The position numbers were made by a program, and so were the translations under genes. DNA of 64,000 nt from Betaproteobacteria bacterium RIFCSPLOWO2_12_FULL_68_20 (lineage in GTDB: Bacteria > Pseudomonadota > Gammaproteobacteria > Burkholderiales > SG8-39): the NCBI GenBank assembly GCA_001770655.1, contig MERQ01000086.1, positions 18,948 through 82,947 of the forward strand, in the 5' to 3' direction. This document shows, piece by piece, positions 27,232 through 35,048 of this stretch (its first letter is position 1; each line of letters begins with the position of its first letter). Below the pieces are notes generated by a model that was not told where the DNA came from, ran no database searches, and saw only the letters and a program-made list of their open reading frames with translations.

Positions 27232-27987
27232 TCAGGCGCGCCGGCGCGCGGACTGCCAGGACTTGAAGTACTTGAGGAAGGTGTAGGCCGCGGCGTAGGC
27301 GCCCGCCGCGAGCCCGACCAGGCCGTCGCGCCAGCCGCCCTTGCGGAAGTACCACTTGAGGAAGGCAAGCACCCCCCCCGCGGCGGCGCGCGCGAGCGAG
27401 GGGCTCACGCGCGAGTAGCGCACCCGGCGCGAGGTGTAGGCGTCGAGCTTCTGCTGCATCTCCCCGAGGGTGCGGAAGGTGTCGTGGCGCACGCGCCCCG
27501 GCAGGATCTCGGTGCGCGCGAACCCCACCGCCTTGTCGTCCACCGGCGCGTCGTTGAAGCGCACCCTCGAGCGATTGAACAGCCGCACGGGATAGTCGGG
27601 CGACGAAACCGGATAGATGGCGTGCACCTCGCGCCCCAGCACGTGCCAGTGGCGGCTGAGCCGGAACGCGGTGCCCGCCTCAGGCTCGGGGCCGGCCTTG
27701 AGCCCGCGCAGCCCGGCGACCGTGCGCGCGTCCAGCACTTCGTCGCTGTCGATGCACAGCACCCAGTCGTTCCTCGCCAGGGAGACGGCGTGGTTCATCT
27801 GGTCGGCGTGCGTACGATACGGACGGTGGATGGGCGCGAGCCCGAACGCCGCGCAGATCGCCAGCGTGTCGTCGCTGCTGCCCGAGTCCACCACCACGAG
27901 CTCGTCGGCCAGCTCGAGCAGGGGCGGGATCACCTCGCGCAGCAGGCGCTGCGAATCGAACGTGAGCAGGCAGACCGTGAGCTTCAT
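27232..27987 (-). CDS. GT2 glycosyltransferase, LPS core type (WaaE/KdtX-like)
   Basis: A 251-aa family 2 transferase: LTVCLLTFDSQRLLREVI, VVVDSGSSDDTLAIC and the DxD-type CIDSDEVLD of the GT-A fold. PVSSPDYPVRLFNRSRVRF and the conserved VHD/RHDTFRT segment are typical of the WaaE/KdtX group that adds glucose to inner-core heptose. A C-terminal hydrophobic, basic stretch (about 205-245) may anchor it to the membrane. It is convergent with msbA and is probably a single-gene unit, with its start facing the GT9 gene at 28123. Confidence 0.88.
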   Translation of the reverse strand: MKLTVCLLTFDSQRLLREVIPPLLELADELVVVDSGSSDDTLAICAAFGLAPIHRPYRTHADQMNHAVSLARNDWVLCIDSDEVLDARTVAGLRGLKAGPEPEAGTAFRLSRHWHVLGREVHAIYPVSSPDYPVRLFNRSRVRFNDAPVDDKAVGFARTEILPGRVRHDTFRTLGEMQQKLDAYTSRRVRYSRVSPSLARAAAGGVLAFLKWYFRKGGWRDGLVGLAAGAYAAAYTFLKYFKSWQSARRRA

Positions 27988-28122
27988 GGCGGGCAATAAA
28001 GGTAACCCAGATAAAATGTCGCGGATACGTTTCTGACGGTGTCACCATGAATTCGCGCGATATCACCACCCGCACTTCTCCATTCCGGCGAACAGCCTCT
28101 GGTTTCATCTCCGGGTGCTGAA

Positions 28123-29220
28123 GTGACCAGCCGCTTGGGCATCCGGGCGAGGATTCTGGCTCGCGCCGCGGCGGGTCGCTTGGCGGCGCGCCGGCGAGCC
28201 GCGGTCGCCGACCCGCGCAACATCCTCGTGGTATCGACCTTGCTGATCGGCGACGCACTGCTGCTCGCGCCCCTGCTCGCGAAGCTGCGCCTGCGCCATC
28301 CGGGCGCAGCGATCAGAATGACCGCGTCCCGCCACGCGGCGGCGTTGTTCGCCGGGCGACCCTACGGCGTGGAGGTGCGACCATTCGATCCGCGCGACGC
28401 GGGCAGCCTGTCGGCGCTCTCGGCCTGGCCGGCGCCTGACTTGGCGTTGGTGCCCGGTGACAACCGCAATAGCTGGCTCGCGGCTGCGCTGGGCGCTCGA
28501 TGGATCGTGGCGTTCTCCGGCGACCGGCCGTCGCACAAGAACTGGATGGTGGACGAACTTGTGGCATGGCCCGAGCGCCCGGGGGCGTGGAGCGACATCG
28601 CGGCGACCCTCGTCGCTGGATCCGCGCCTCCGCCTTACCGCCCGGACGTCTGGCCGGCACCCGTCGCGGCTGACTTCGAACGGCCTGCCGGCCGCTATGC
28701 GGTACTTCACGTCGAAGCGAGCACGCCGCTTAAGCAATGGGAAGACTCGAAATGGCTCGCGCTCGCCGAAACGCTCGCCGCCGGGGGGCTCGCACCGCTG
28801 TGGAGTGCGGGTCCCCGGGGCGAGCCGCAGCTGCGGCGGATCGACCCGAAGGGGCGCTTCTCGGCGCTCGGGCACCGGCTCGACCTCGCCCAGCTCTGGC
28901 ATCTGGTCGCCGGCGCGGCGCTCCTCGTCTGTCCCGATACCAGCGTGATGCATATCGGGCGGCTCACCGGGACGCCTACCATAGGGCTCTTCGGGCCGAC
29001 CTCGGCGACGCTCTACGGCCCGGGCGAGTTCTGGCGCGAGGCGCCCTTTCGCGGGGTGACGGTGGATAACTTCCCCTGCCGCGACCAGGACACGCTGTTC
29101 AAGCGCCGGATCGAGTGGATCCGCACCTGCCGCCGGACCACCGCCGAATGCCCGGCGCCGCGCTGCCTGCACGCGCTCGGCGTCGACGCGGTGATGCGGG
29201 CGGTGCGCGAGCTCGTCTGA
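28123..29220 (+). CDS. GT9 glycosyltransferase (heptosyltransferase family)
   Basis: A 365-aa GT9 protein with NILVVSTLLIGDALLLAPLL (about residue 33 on), VLHVEASTPLKQWEDSKW and CPDTSVMHIGRLTGTPTIGLFGP, the family signatures. It differs from the other three GT9s here by a basic N-terminal extension and a Cys-containing tail (FPCRDQ, CRRTTAECPAPRC). The GTG at 28123 is preceded by a 24-codon ORF (28047-28121) whose stop is adjacent. It begins a plus-strand run of six overlapping or closely spaced genes. Acceptor unknown. Confidence 0.85.
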   Translation: MTSRLGIRARILARAAAGRLAARRRAAVADPRNILVVSTLLIGDALLLAPLLAKLRLRHPGAAIRMTASRHAAALFAGRPYGVEVRPFDPRDAGSLSALSAWPAPDLALVPGDNRNSWLAAALGARWIVAFSGDRPSHKNWMVDELVAWPERPGAWSDIAATLVAGSAPPPYRPDVWPAPVAADFERPAGRYAVLHVEASTPLKQWEDSKWLALAETLAAGGLAPLWSAGPRGEPQLRRIDPKGRFSALGHRLDLAQLWHLVAGAALLVCPDTSVMHIGRLTGTPTIGLFGPTSATLYGPGEFWREAPFRGVTVDNFPCRDQDTLFKRRIEWIRTCRRTTAECPAPRCLHALGVDAVMRAVRELV

Positions 29221-29232
29221 CGCGGTGCCTCG

Positions 29233-30018
29233 ATGATCCAGGACAATCAAGCGCTGCTTTTCCGATTGCTCGGCGAATGCCTGGGCAGCTTCCACCCGCG
29301 CGTGATTTTCGACATCGGGTCGCGCGACGGCAACGAAAGCATGCGCTTCGCGGAACGCTATCCCGATGCGCGCATCTTCGCCTTCGAGTGCCACCCCGAG
29401 CTGCTGCCCGCTTGCCGCGATGCGCTGGCGCCTTTCCGCGGCATCGAGCTGGTGCCGCGCGCGGTATCGCTGGTGACCGGCCGGATCCCGTTCTTTCCCA
29501 TCGACCACGCGCGCTCGAGGGTCGACTCGCCCGACGGCAATCCCGGCGCAAGCAGCATCCTGCGCGCGTCGGGCAAGTACGTATGCGAGACCTACGTGCA
29601 AAACGAAGTGACGGTTCCGAGCACGCGGCTCGACCATTTCTGCGCGCAGCGCGGGATCGCCCACCCCGACCTGATGTGGATGGACATCCAGGGCGCGGAA
29701 CTCGACGCGCTGCGGTCGCTCGGCGCGCGCCTCGCGTCGTGCTCGCTGCTGCACGTCGAAGTCGAGTTCGTCGAGATCTACGCGGGTCAGGCGCTCTTTC
29801 CGGAGGTGCGCGAGTATCTCGAGGCGGGCGGTTGGTCGTTCGCGGGATTCACCAGCTATTCCCGCTATTTCGCCGACGCGGTGTTCCTCAACGACCGCGC
29901 GTTCGGCCGCGCCGCGCTGCGCTGCGCGAAAGACGTCCTCGGCACCGCGCGGCTCATCTGGAAGTACCGCCGCCACGCGCTCAAGCGCCGCATCCGGGCG
30001 CTGGCCGGATTGTCGTGA
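29233..30018 (+). CDS. FkbM-family SAM-dependent methyltransferase
   Basis: A 261-aa methyltransferase of the FkbM type. Motif I is VIFDIGSRDGNESMRFAE with the downstream acidic IFAFECHPE, and the family's WMDIQGAELDALRSLG is present near residue 153. FkbM proteins O-methylate hydroxyls of sugars or polyketides. Its place between two GT9 genes, overlapping the second by four bases, suggests that it methylates a core or O-antigen sugar. The target cannot be told from sequence. Confidence 0.88.
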   Translation: MIQDNQALLFRLLGECLGSFHPRVIFDIGSRDGNESMRFAERYPDARIFAFECHPELLPACRDALAPFRGIELVPRAVSLVTGRIPFFPIDHARSRVDSPDGNPGASSILRASGKYVCETYVQNEVTVPSTRLDHFCAQRGIAHPDLMWMDIQGAELDALRSLGARLASCSLLHVEVEFVEIYAGQALFPEVREYLEAGGWSFAGFTSYSRYFADAVFLNDRAFGRAALRCAKDVLGTARLIWKYRRHALKRRIRALAGLS

Positions 30019-30962
30019 GCGACGCAGCCCGTGCCGCGCGTGCGGCCGAGACGCGCATCCTGCTTTGTCACCGGCTGAACCTCGGCGACCTGGTGCTCGC
30101 GAGCCCGGCGCTCCAATGGTTCGCGCGGCGCAATCCCGGCGTGCATTTCGGGCTTTACACGAACGATTTCGCCGCGCGCGTGGGCGAGCTCCTGCCCGGG
30201 ATCGAACGGGTCATCCGCTACCGCAAGTTCGACGCGTACGGACTGCCCGAATGGCGCGCATTGCTCGAGGCCCGGCGCTGGCGGCCGGAGTCCGTGATCG
30301 GCCTCACGCCTGCTGCCGACTGGAGGCTCGCGCTCAGGGTGCGCCTGCTCGGAGGGCGCGTCGCGGCAGGCGCGCCGGAGGGCGCGCCGCGCCATGTTGC
30401 CGAAAGGCTCGCTTGGCTGCTCGGCTGGCGCGGCGAGGAGGTTCTTCCGCCGGTGCGGCTCGCCATGCCCCGCGGCAACGGCGCCGGGCGCGACGTGGCG
30501 ATCTGGGTTTCGGCGCGAAAACCGAGCAACCGCCCGCGCGCCGCGCAGGTCCTCGAGATCGTGCGCGCCTTGCGCGCGCGCCGCCCGGGCGTGACGATCG
30601 GAGTATTCGCTTTGCCGGAGCGCAGCGATAATGCCGCGCACCTTCCCGACGCCGAGGAGCAGGCCGCCCTTGCGGCGGGGCTCGCGGATGTCGGCCTGGG
30701 GCTGGAGACGCCGCTTCTGGACCGGTTTCTCGGCGAGCTCGCCTCGAGCGGCTCGGTGATCTCGCCCGACGGCGGCATCGCGCATATCGCCGCCGGGTTC
30801 GGCAAGCCCGTGGTCGTGCTGTCCGGGAACGTGGACATCGAGGCCTGGCGCCCCTACAGCCCGCTTGCGCGCAGTCTGCAGGCGCCTTCGCGCCGGGTCG
30901 CCGATCTGCGGCCCGAAGAGATCGTCGCGGCGTGGCAAAGCGGTGTCGCGCGTCCTGCTTGA
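30015..30962 (+). CDS. GT9 glycosyltransferase (heptosyltransferase family)
   Basis: A 315-aa GT9 protein. ILLCHRLNLGDLVLASPAL is the N-terminal signature, IWVSARKPSNRPRAAQVLEI the central segment (the usual GASWPAKRWP is altered), and ISPDGGIAHIAAGFGKPVVVLSGNVDIEAWRPY the donor site. The GTG start at 30015 overlaps the methyltransferase stop. It is shorter and more divergent than the WaaQ-like protein at 23160, so a different acceptor is likely. Confidence 0.85.
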   Translation: MSDAARAARAAETRILLCHRLNLGDLVLASPALQWFARRNPGVHFGLYTNDFAARVGELLPGIERVIRYRKFDAYGLPEWRALLEARRWRPESVIGLTPAADWRLALRVRLLGGRVAAGAPEGAPRHVAERLAWLLGWRGEEVLPPVRLAMPRGNGAGRDVAIWVSARKPSNRPRAAQVLEIVRALRARRPGVTIGVFALPERSDNAAHLPDAEEQAALAAGLADVGLGLETPLLDRFLGELASSGSVISPDGGIAHIAAGFGKPVVVLSGNVDIEAWRPYSPLARSLQAPSRRVADLRPEEIVAAWQSGVARPA

Positions 30963-31863
30963 TTTCCGCAACGGCCACCCCGGCCTGCGCGAAGCGTTCG
31001 AAGCGCTCGGCCACGAGGTGCTCGAGAACGCCGAGGGCGACCTGGCGGGGGCCGGGCTGTGCGTGGCCGACCTCACCGACTGCGCGCGGCGCATCCGGCG
31101 CACTCTGAACCTGAGGCGGAAGCTCGCCGCCTGCGGCGCGGCCTTCGTCGCGCTCGACCGCGACGCGCCCTGGCATCGCGGCGTGCACCGGGGGCGCCTT
31201 GCGGCGCTCGCTTGGCTCGCGCCGTTCGACGCCTGCGCGACGCACTCGATGCAGTCGGCCCGACGCTTCTCCGCGCGCAGCTTTTACTGCCCGAACGCCG
31301 CGAGGGAGAGCCTGTTTCGCTGCTCGGACGATGAACTGCGAGCGATGCGCGATCCGGCCTATTTTCGCTGGGACGTCTCGTTCGTCGGAAACCTCGACTC
31401 GCGCCGCTACCCCGAGCACGCGAGACGCGTGGAATTGCTCCGCGCGCTCGAAGCGCGGCTCGGGCCTCGGAATCTGAGGGCTCTTTTCCGGGACGGATCG
31501 GGCCTCGCCGAATCGCAGCAGGTCGAGATCATCAAGCGCTCGCGCATCAACCTTTCGGCGCTCGCGGCCTGCGACGCCGGCAGCGAGCCGAGCTGGGGCT
31601 TGCCCGAGCGCTGCTACGGCGTTCCCGCGGCGGGCGGGTTCCTGCTTTCGGACCGCCGCAGGCACGCAGCGGACGATTTTGCCGCTGACGAGCGGGCCGA
31701 GCACGCGAGCCTGGACGATTGCGCCGCAAAGATCGAGCATTTCCTGGCGCATCCCGACGCGGCCCGCGCCGTCGCCGAGCGCGCGCATGCGCGCGTGATG
31801 CGCGAGCACCTCTACCGGCACCGCGCCGCGCGGTTGCTAGACTTCGCCGTCCATGCTCGCTGA
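30943..31863 (+). CDS. CgeB-like glycosyltransferase
   Basis: A 306-aa protein resembling the CgeB/GT1-like family (glycosyltransferases with a C-terminal Glyco_trans_1_2 domain). VRVGNL-type DVSFVGNLDSRRYPEHARRV lies mid-protein, and INLSALAACDAGSEPSWGLPERCYGVPAAGGFLL is spread over about 205-240, the donor-site region where such proteins read (P)xRxFExxAxG. I start it at GTG 30943, overlapping the GT9 gene by 20 bases, since homology begins there. Substrate unknown; the neighbours suggest LPS or O-antigen sugar transfer. Confidence 0.78.
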   Translation: MSRVLLDFRNGHPGLREAFEALGHEVLENAEGDLAGAGLCVADLTDCARRIRRTLNLRRKLAACGAAFVALDRDAPWHRGVHRGRLAALAWLAPFDACATHSMQSARRFSARSFYCPNAARESLFRCSDDELRAMRDPAYFRWDVSFVGNLDSRRYPEHARRVELLRALEARLGPRNLRALFRDGSGLAESQQVEIIKRSRINLSALAACDAGSEPSWGLPERCYGVPAAGGFLLSDRRRHAADDFAADERAEHASLDDCAAKIEHFLAHPDAARAVAERAHARVMREHLYRHRAARLLDFAVHAR

Positions 31864-33082
31864 GCTCAGGAAAGTCCGCTATCCGCTCGAGACCGGGCTG
31901 CTGGTCGCGCTCGCGTTCTTCCTTCCGCTGCTGGAAGCGCCGAAAAATTACGCCTGGCTCGCCTACGCCGCCGTTTGGCTCGCGAACCGGATCCGCGCGC
32001 GGGAGTTCGGCGGCAGCTGGGACCTGTGGGACACGCTGATCGCGCTGTGGATCGCCTCGGGCTATCTGGTCGCCGCCTTGGCCGGTCTCGAAGGAAGCGA
32101 GTGGCGCGGCGCGACCGACCTGCTGCGCTACGCGAGCATCCTGTGGCTCGTGAAGCGCGGCGGCTACTCGGCGCGCGAGCTGCGCTGGGTCCTCGGTGCT
32201 CTGGTCGCGTCCGTCGTCATCGGGCTCGCGGTGGGATACGGGCGCCTGTGGAGCGGGATCGGCAAGAGCCGCACGCTGCAGCTCCACTCGGTCGGCCACG
32301 TCAATCACACCGCGATCTACCTCGCGATCATGCTCGGCGTGTGCGCCTCGTGGCTCGCCGCGCGCTGGCAGGCGTGGCGCGCCGGCAGGCGCGCTGCCGC
32401 CGCCGCGATCGCCGCGCTCGTGCTCGCCTCGCTGGTGGTGACCGCGAGCCGCGGGGCGGTCGGGGTCGGGCTCGCGTTGCTGGTCGTCCTCGGCGCCGCC
32501 TGGTGGCCGCGCTGGCGCGCGCCGCTCGCCGCGAGCCTCGGCGCGGTGGCGCTGGTCGCGGCCGGAGCGCTCACGATCGGCGCCGAGGTGATCCGCAAGC
32601 ACGAGGACAACGTCGCGGCGCAGAACGTTCTGTCCTTTCGCGAAGGGATCTGGCGCACGTCGCTCGCCGCGTGGGAGCGCCATCCCTGGTTCGGCGTCGG
32701 CATGGACAACTACAGCCGCGTCACCGAGGACCTGGTGAAGGCCTGGCGCGCCGAGGCGGGAAAGGATTTCGATCCGGCGCGCTACGTGCGCTTCCCGCAC
32801 GCGCACAGCCTGTACTTCAACACCCTCGCCGAGCGCGGGCTCGCCGGCTCCGCGGCGCTCGGCGCGGTGCTCGCCGCCTGGCTCTGGTGGCTGGTGCGCC
32901 GACGGCCGGCGGCAGGGGACCCCGACCTCGATTGGCTGCTCTGGGGCGGCGCCGCGGGGGCCTTTCTCGTCACCGCCGGCGCCGGGGTCGTGAACACCAC
33001 GCTTCACCATGAGCACGGCATCCTCGCCGCGCTGCTGCTCGGCCTATGGCTCTCGAGGCTCAAGGCACGCCCCGCATCCTAG
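31853..33082 (+). CDS. waaL: O-antigen ligase family membrane protein (WaaL/Wzy_C)
   Basis: A 409-aa polytopic membrane protein, about 10-12 helices. The Wzy_C hallmarks are present: SRGAVGVGLALLVVL, then a periplasmic loop with WFGVGMDNYSRV and the His motif FPHAHSLYFNTLAERG. Such proteins either ligate O-antigen from undecaprenyl diphosphate to lipid A-core or polymerise it. Location beside LPS-core transferases and a WecA-type gene favours the ligase. It overlaps its upstream neighbour by 11 bases and the next gene by 37. Confidence 0.85.
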   Translation: MLAELRKVRYPLETGLLVALAFFLPLLEAPKNYAWLAYAAVWLANRIRAREFGGSWDLWDTLIALWIASGYLVAALAGLEGSEWRGATDLLRYASILWLVKRGGYSARELRWVLGALVASVVIGLAVGYGRLWSGIGKSRTLQLHSVGHVNHTAIYLAIMLGVCASWLAARWQAWRAGRRAAAAAIAALVLASLVVTASRGAVGVGLALLVVLGAAWWPRWRAPLAASLGAVALVAAGALTIGAEVIRKHEDNVAAQNVLSFREGIWRTSLAAWERHPWFGVGMDNYSRVTEDLVKAWRAEAGKDFDPARYVRFPHAHSLYFNTLAERGLAGSAALGAVLAAWLWWLVRRRPAAGDPDLDWLLWGGAAGAFLVTAGAGVVNTTLHHEHGILAALLLGLWLSRLKARPAS

Positions 33083-34041
33083 TCGTCCGGCGCGACAACA
33101 TCGGCGACCTCGTCTGCACGACGCCGCTCATCGACGCGCTGCGGGCGCGGCACCCGGGCGCGCACCTTGCCGCCCTCGTTACCACCTACAACGCCGCGGT
33201 GCTCGCGCGCAATCCGGCGCTCGACGCGGTGCACGTGTATGAAAAGCTCAAGCATCGATCCGGCTCGTTCCTCGCCAACGTCCGGGCGCGCCTTCGGCTT
33301 TACTCGCGGCTGCGCGCTGAACGGCTCGATTGCGTGCTGGTGCCCGCTCCCGCGCCTCGGTCGCTGCGCCTCGCGAGGAGCCTCAAGCCGAAGCAGGTGA
33401 TCGCAGCCGCTGCGGCGCCCTCAGGCACCCGGCACGAGGTCGAGCGCACGTTCGCGCTCGGCGCCGCGCTCGGCGTCGAGGGAGCGCCCGGCCCGATGCG
33501 CGTCTACCCCGAGGCGAGGCTCCAGGCGCAGCTGCGCGAGCGGCTTGGAGCCGGCCCGTGGGTCGCGGTGCATATCAGCGCGCGGCGGCCGGCGCAGCGC
33601 TGGCCGCTCGAGCGCTACGCCGGGCTCATCGAGGCGCTGGCGCGCGAAGCGCGCGTGATGCTGCTTTGGGCGCCGGGCGCGAAAGACGATGCGCGCCATC
33701 CCGGCGACGACGAGGCGGCAGCGCAGCTCCTCGAGGCCGCGCGCGCTGCCGCGCCGGTGGCCGTGCCGACGCCCGAGCTGGCGACGCTGATCGCCGCGCT
33801 TTCGCTCGCCGAGCGCGTGGTGTGCCCGGACGGCGGAGCGATGCACCTCGCCGCCGCGCTCGCAAAGCCGGTGGTGGCGCTCTTCGGCGATTCGCCCCCG
33901 GAGCGCTGGCGGCCCTGGGGCGTGCCGCACCGCGTGGTGCGGCCCGAGTCGCGAAATGTCGCGGATCTATCGGTCAGCGCTGTTCTCGACGCGTACGCGC
34001 AGCTCGCGCGCGAAAGCGGTGACAAGCAGCAGCGCCGCTAG
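33046..34041 (+). CDS. GT9 glycosyltransferase (heptosyltransferase family)
   Basis: A 331-aa GT9 protein, the fourth in this block. ILVVRRDNIGDLVCTTPLIDAL, VAVHISARRPAQRWPLERY and VCPDGGAMHLAAALAKPVVALFGDSPPERWRPWG are the expected segments and lie closest to the ADP-heptose:LPS heptosyltransferase consensus. The start at ATG 33046 overlaps the ligase gene by 37 bases, and its 3' end overlaps the convergent initiating-transferase gene by 75 bases, an unusually long antiparallel overlap. Confidence 0.88.
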   Translation: MALEAQGTPRILVVRRDNIGDLVCTTPLIDALRARHPGAHLAALVTTYNAAVLARNPALDAVHVYEKLKHRSGSFLANVRARLRLYSRLRAERLDCVLVPAPAPRSLRLARSLKPKQVIAAAAAPSGTRHEVERTFALGAALGVEGAPGPMRVYPEARLQAQLRERLGAGPWVAVHISARRPAQRWPLERYAGLIEALAREARVMLLWAPGAKDDARHPGDDEAAAQLLEAARAAAPVAVPTPELATLIAALSLAERVVCPDGGAMHLAAALAKPVVALFGDSPPERWRPWGVPHRVVRPESRNVADLSVSAVLDAYAQLARESGDKQQRR

Positions 34042-35046
34042 CGAGACGAAAGCGTAGAACATCACCCAGTCGGGGATCCCGGCGCGCCAGCCGCCTATGC
34101 CGACGGCTCCGCCGAGCGCGGAGGCTGCGATCAGGATCCAGCTCGTCGCCGGCGCCGACCAACCGCGCGCGATCAGCAGGTAGTGCAGGTGCTCGCGATC
34201 GGGGTCGAACATGCTGGCGCGGCGCAGCAGCCGCACGAACATTACCCGCCCCATGTCGAGCAGCGGCACCGCGAGCACCCACACCGGCGTGATCGCGGGC
34301 ATGGTGCGGCGCTCGCCCTGGGTGAGGTCGATCGCGAACCAGCAAAGCGCGAGCCCCAGCATCATGCTTCCCGCGTCGCCCATGAACACCGCGGCCTGCC
34401 TGCGGCCCGGCAGCCGCAGGTTCCAGGCGAGGAACCCGGCGATGGCGGCGGCAAGCAGGAGAAGCAGCACCGCCTGGCTTCCGAGCCCCTGCAGCGTCGC
34501 CGCGAACGCGAGCCAGAGCGCCGCCACCAGCGCCACGCCGCCGGCGGCGCCGTCGAGGCCGTCCACCATGTTGATCGCGTTGATCACCCCGAGCGCGCAC
34601 ACCACCGAGAACGGGATCGCCCAGTGGTAGAGCGTCACCGGCCCCAGCCCGAGCAGGTCGCCCAGCCCCGCCACCTGCACGCCCGCCCACGAGGTCATGA
34701 GGAGCGCGGCGAGGAGCTGCAGCCAGAATTTCGCGCGCGGCGTCACGTCGTGCATGTCGTCGGCCGCCCCGCCGGCAACGAGCAAACCGAGCGCCGCGAC
34801 CAGCGCGAGCGTCGGACCGGCCACCAGCCCGGAGGCGAGCGCCGCGGCGGCGAATCCGGCGTACATCGCGATGCCGCCGGTGATCGGGGTGTCGCCCTCG
34901 TGCTGCTTGCGCCCGCCGGGCCGGTCGACGAGCCCGATCCTCGCCGCGACGCGCGCCAGCCCGCGCGCGGCGAGCGCCGAGACCGCAACGGCGAGCAGGA
35001 GAAAGAACACCAGCCGGTTGGCGGCGAGCGGAAAGGACTCCGCCAT
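33967..35046 (-). CDS. undecaprenyl-phosphate sugar-1-phosphate transferase (WecA/MraY family)
   Basis: A 359-aa polytopic membrane enzyme of the GT4/MraY-WecA family, which starts polysaccharide repeats by moving a sugar-1-phosphate onto undecaprenyl phosphate. It has DRPGGRKQHEGDTPITGG, INMVDGLDGAAGG (metal-binding Asp pair), VFMGDAGSMMLGL and DREHLHYLL, in the right order, with about ten helices. WecA-type (UDP-GlcNAc) specificity is plausible but unproven. ATG 35046 (MAESFPL) is preferred; the gene upstream ends two bases earlier, so the two are co-transcribed. Confidence 0.9.
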   Translation of the reverse strand: MAESFPLAANRLVFFLLLAVAVSALAARGLARVAARIGLVDRPGGRKQHEGDTPITGGIAMYAGFAAAALASGLVAGPTLALVAALGLLVAGGAADDMHDVTPRAKFWLQLLAALLMTSWAGVQVAGLGDLLGLGPVTLYHWAIPFSVVCALGVINAINMVDGLDGAAGGVALVAALWLAFAATLQGLGSQAVLLLLLAAAIAGFLAWNLRLPGRRQAAVFMGDAGSMMLGLALCWFAIDLTQGERRTMPAITPVWVLAVPLLDMGRVMFVRLLRRASMFDPDREHLHYLLIARGWSAPATSWILIAASALGGAVGIGGWRAGIPDWVMFYAFVSLAALLLVTAFARELRVRVENSADR

Positions 35047-35048
35047 GA

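Noticed and set aside
28047-28121. 24-codon ORF ending next to the GT9 start at 28123
   Set aside because: It could be a leader peptide, but there is no regulatory pattern such as repeated codons or alternative hairpins; noted only in the GT9 entry.
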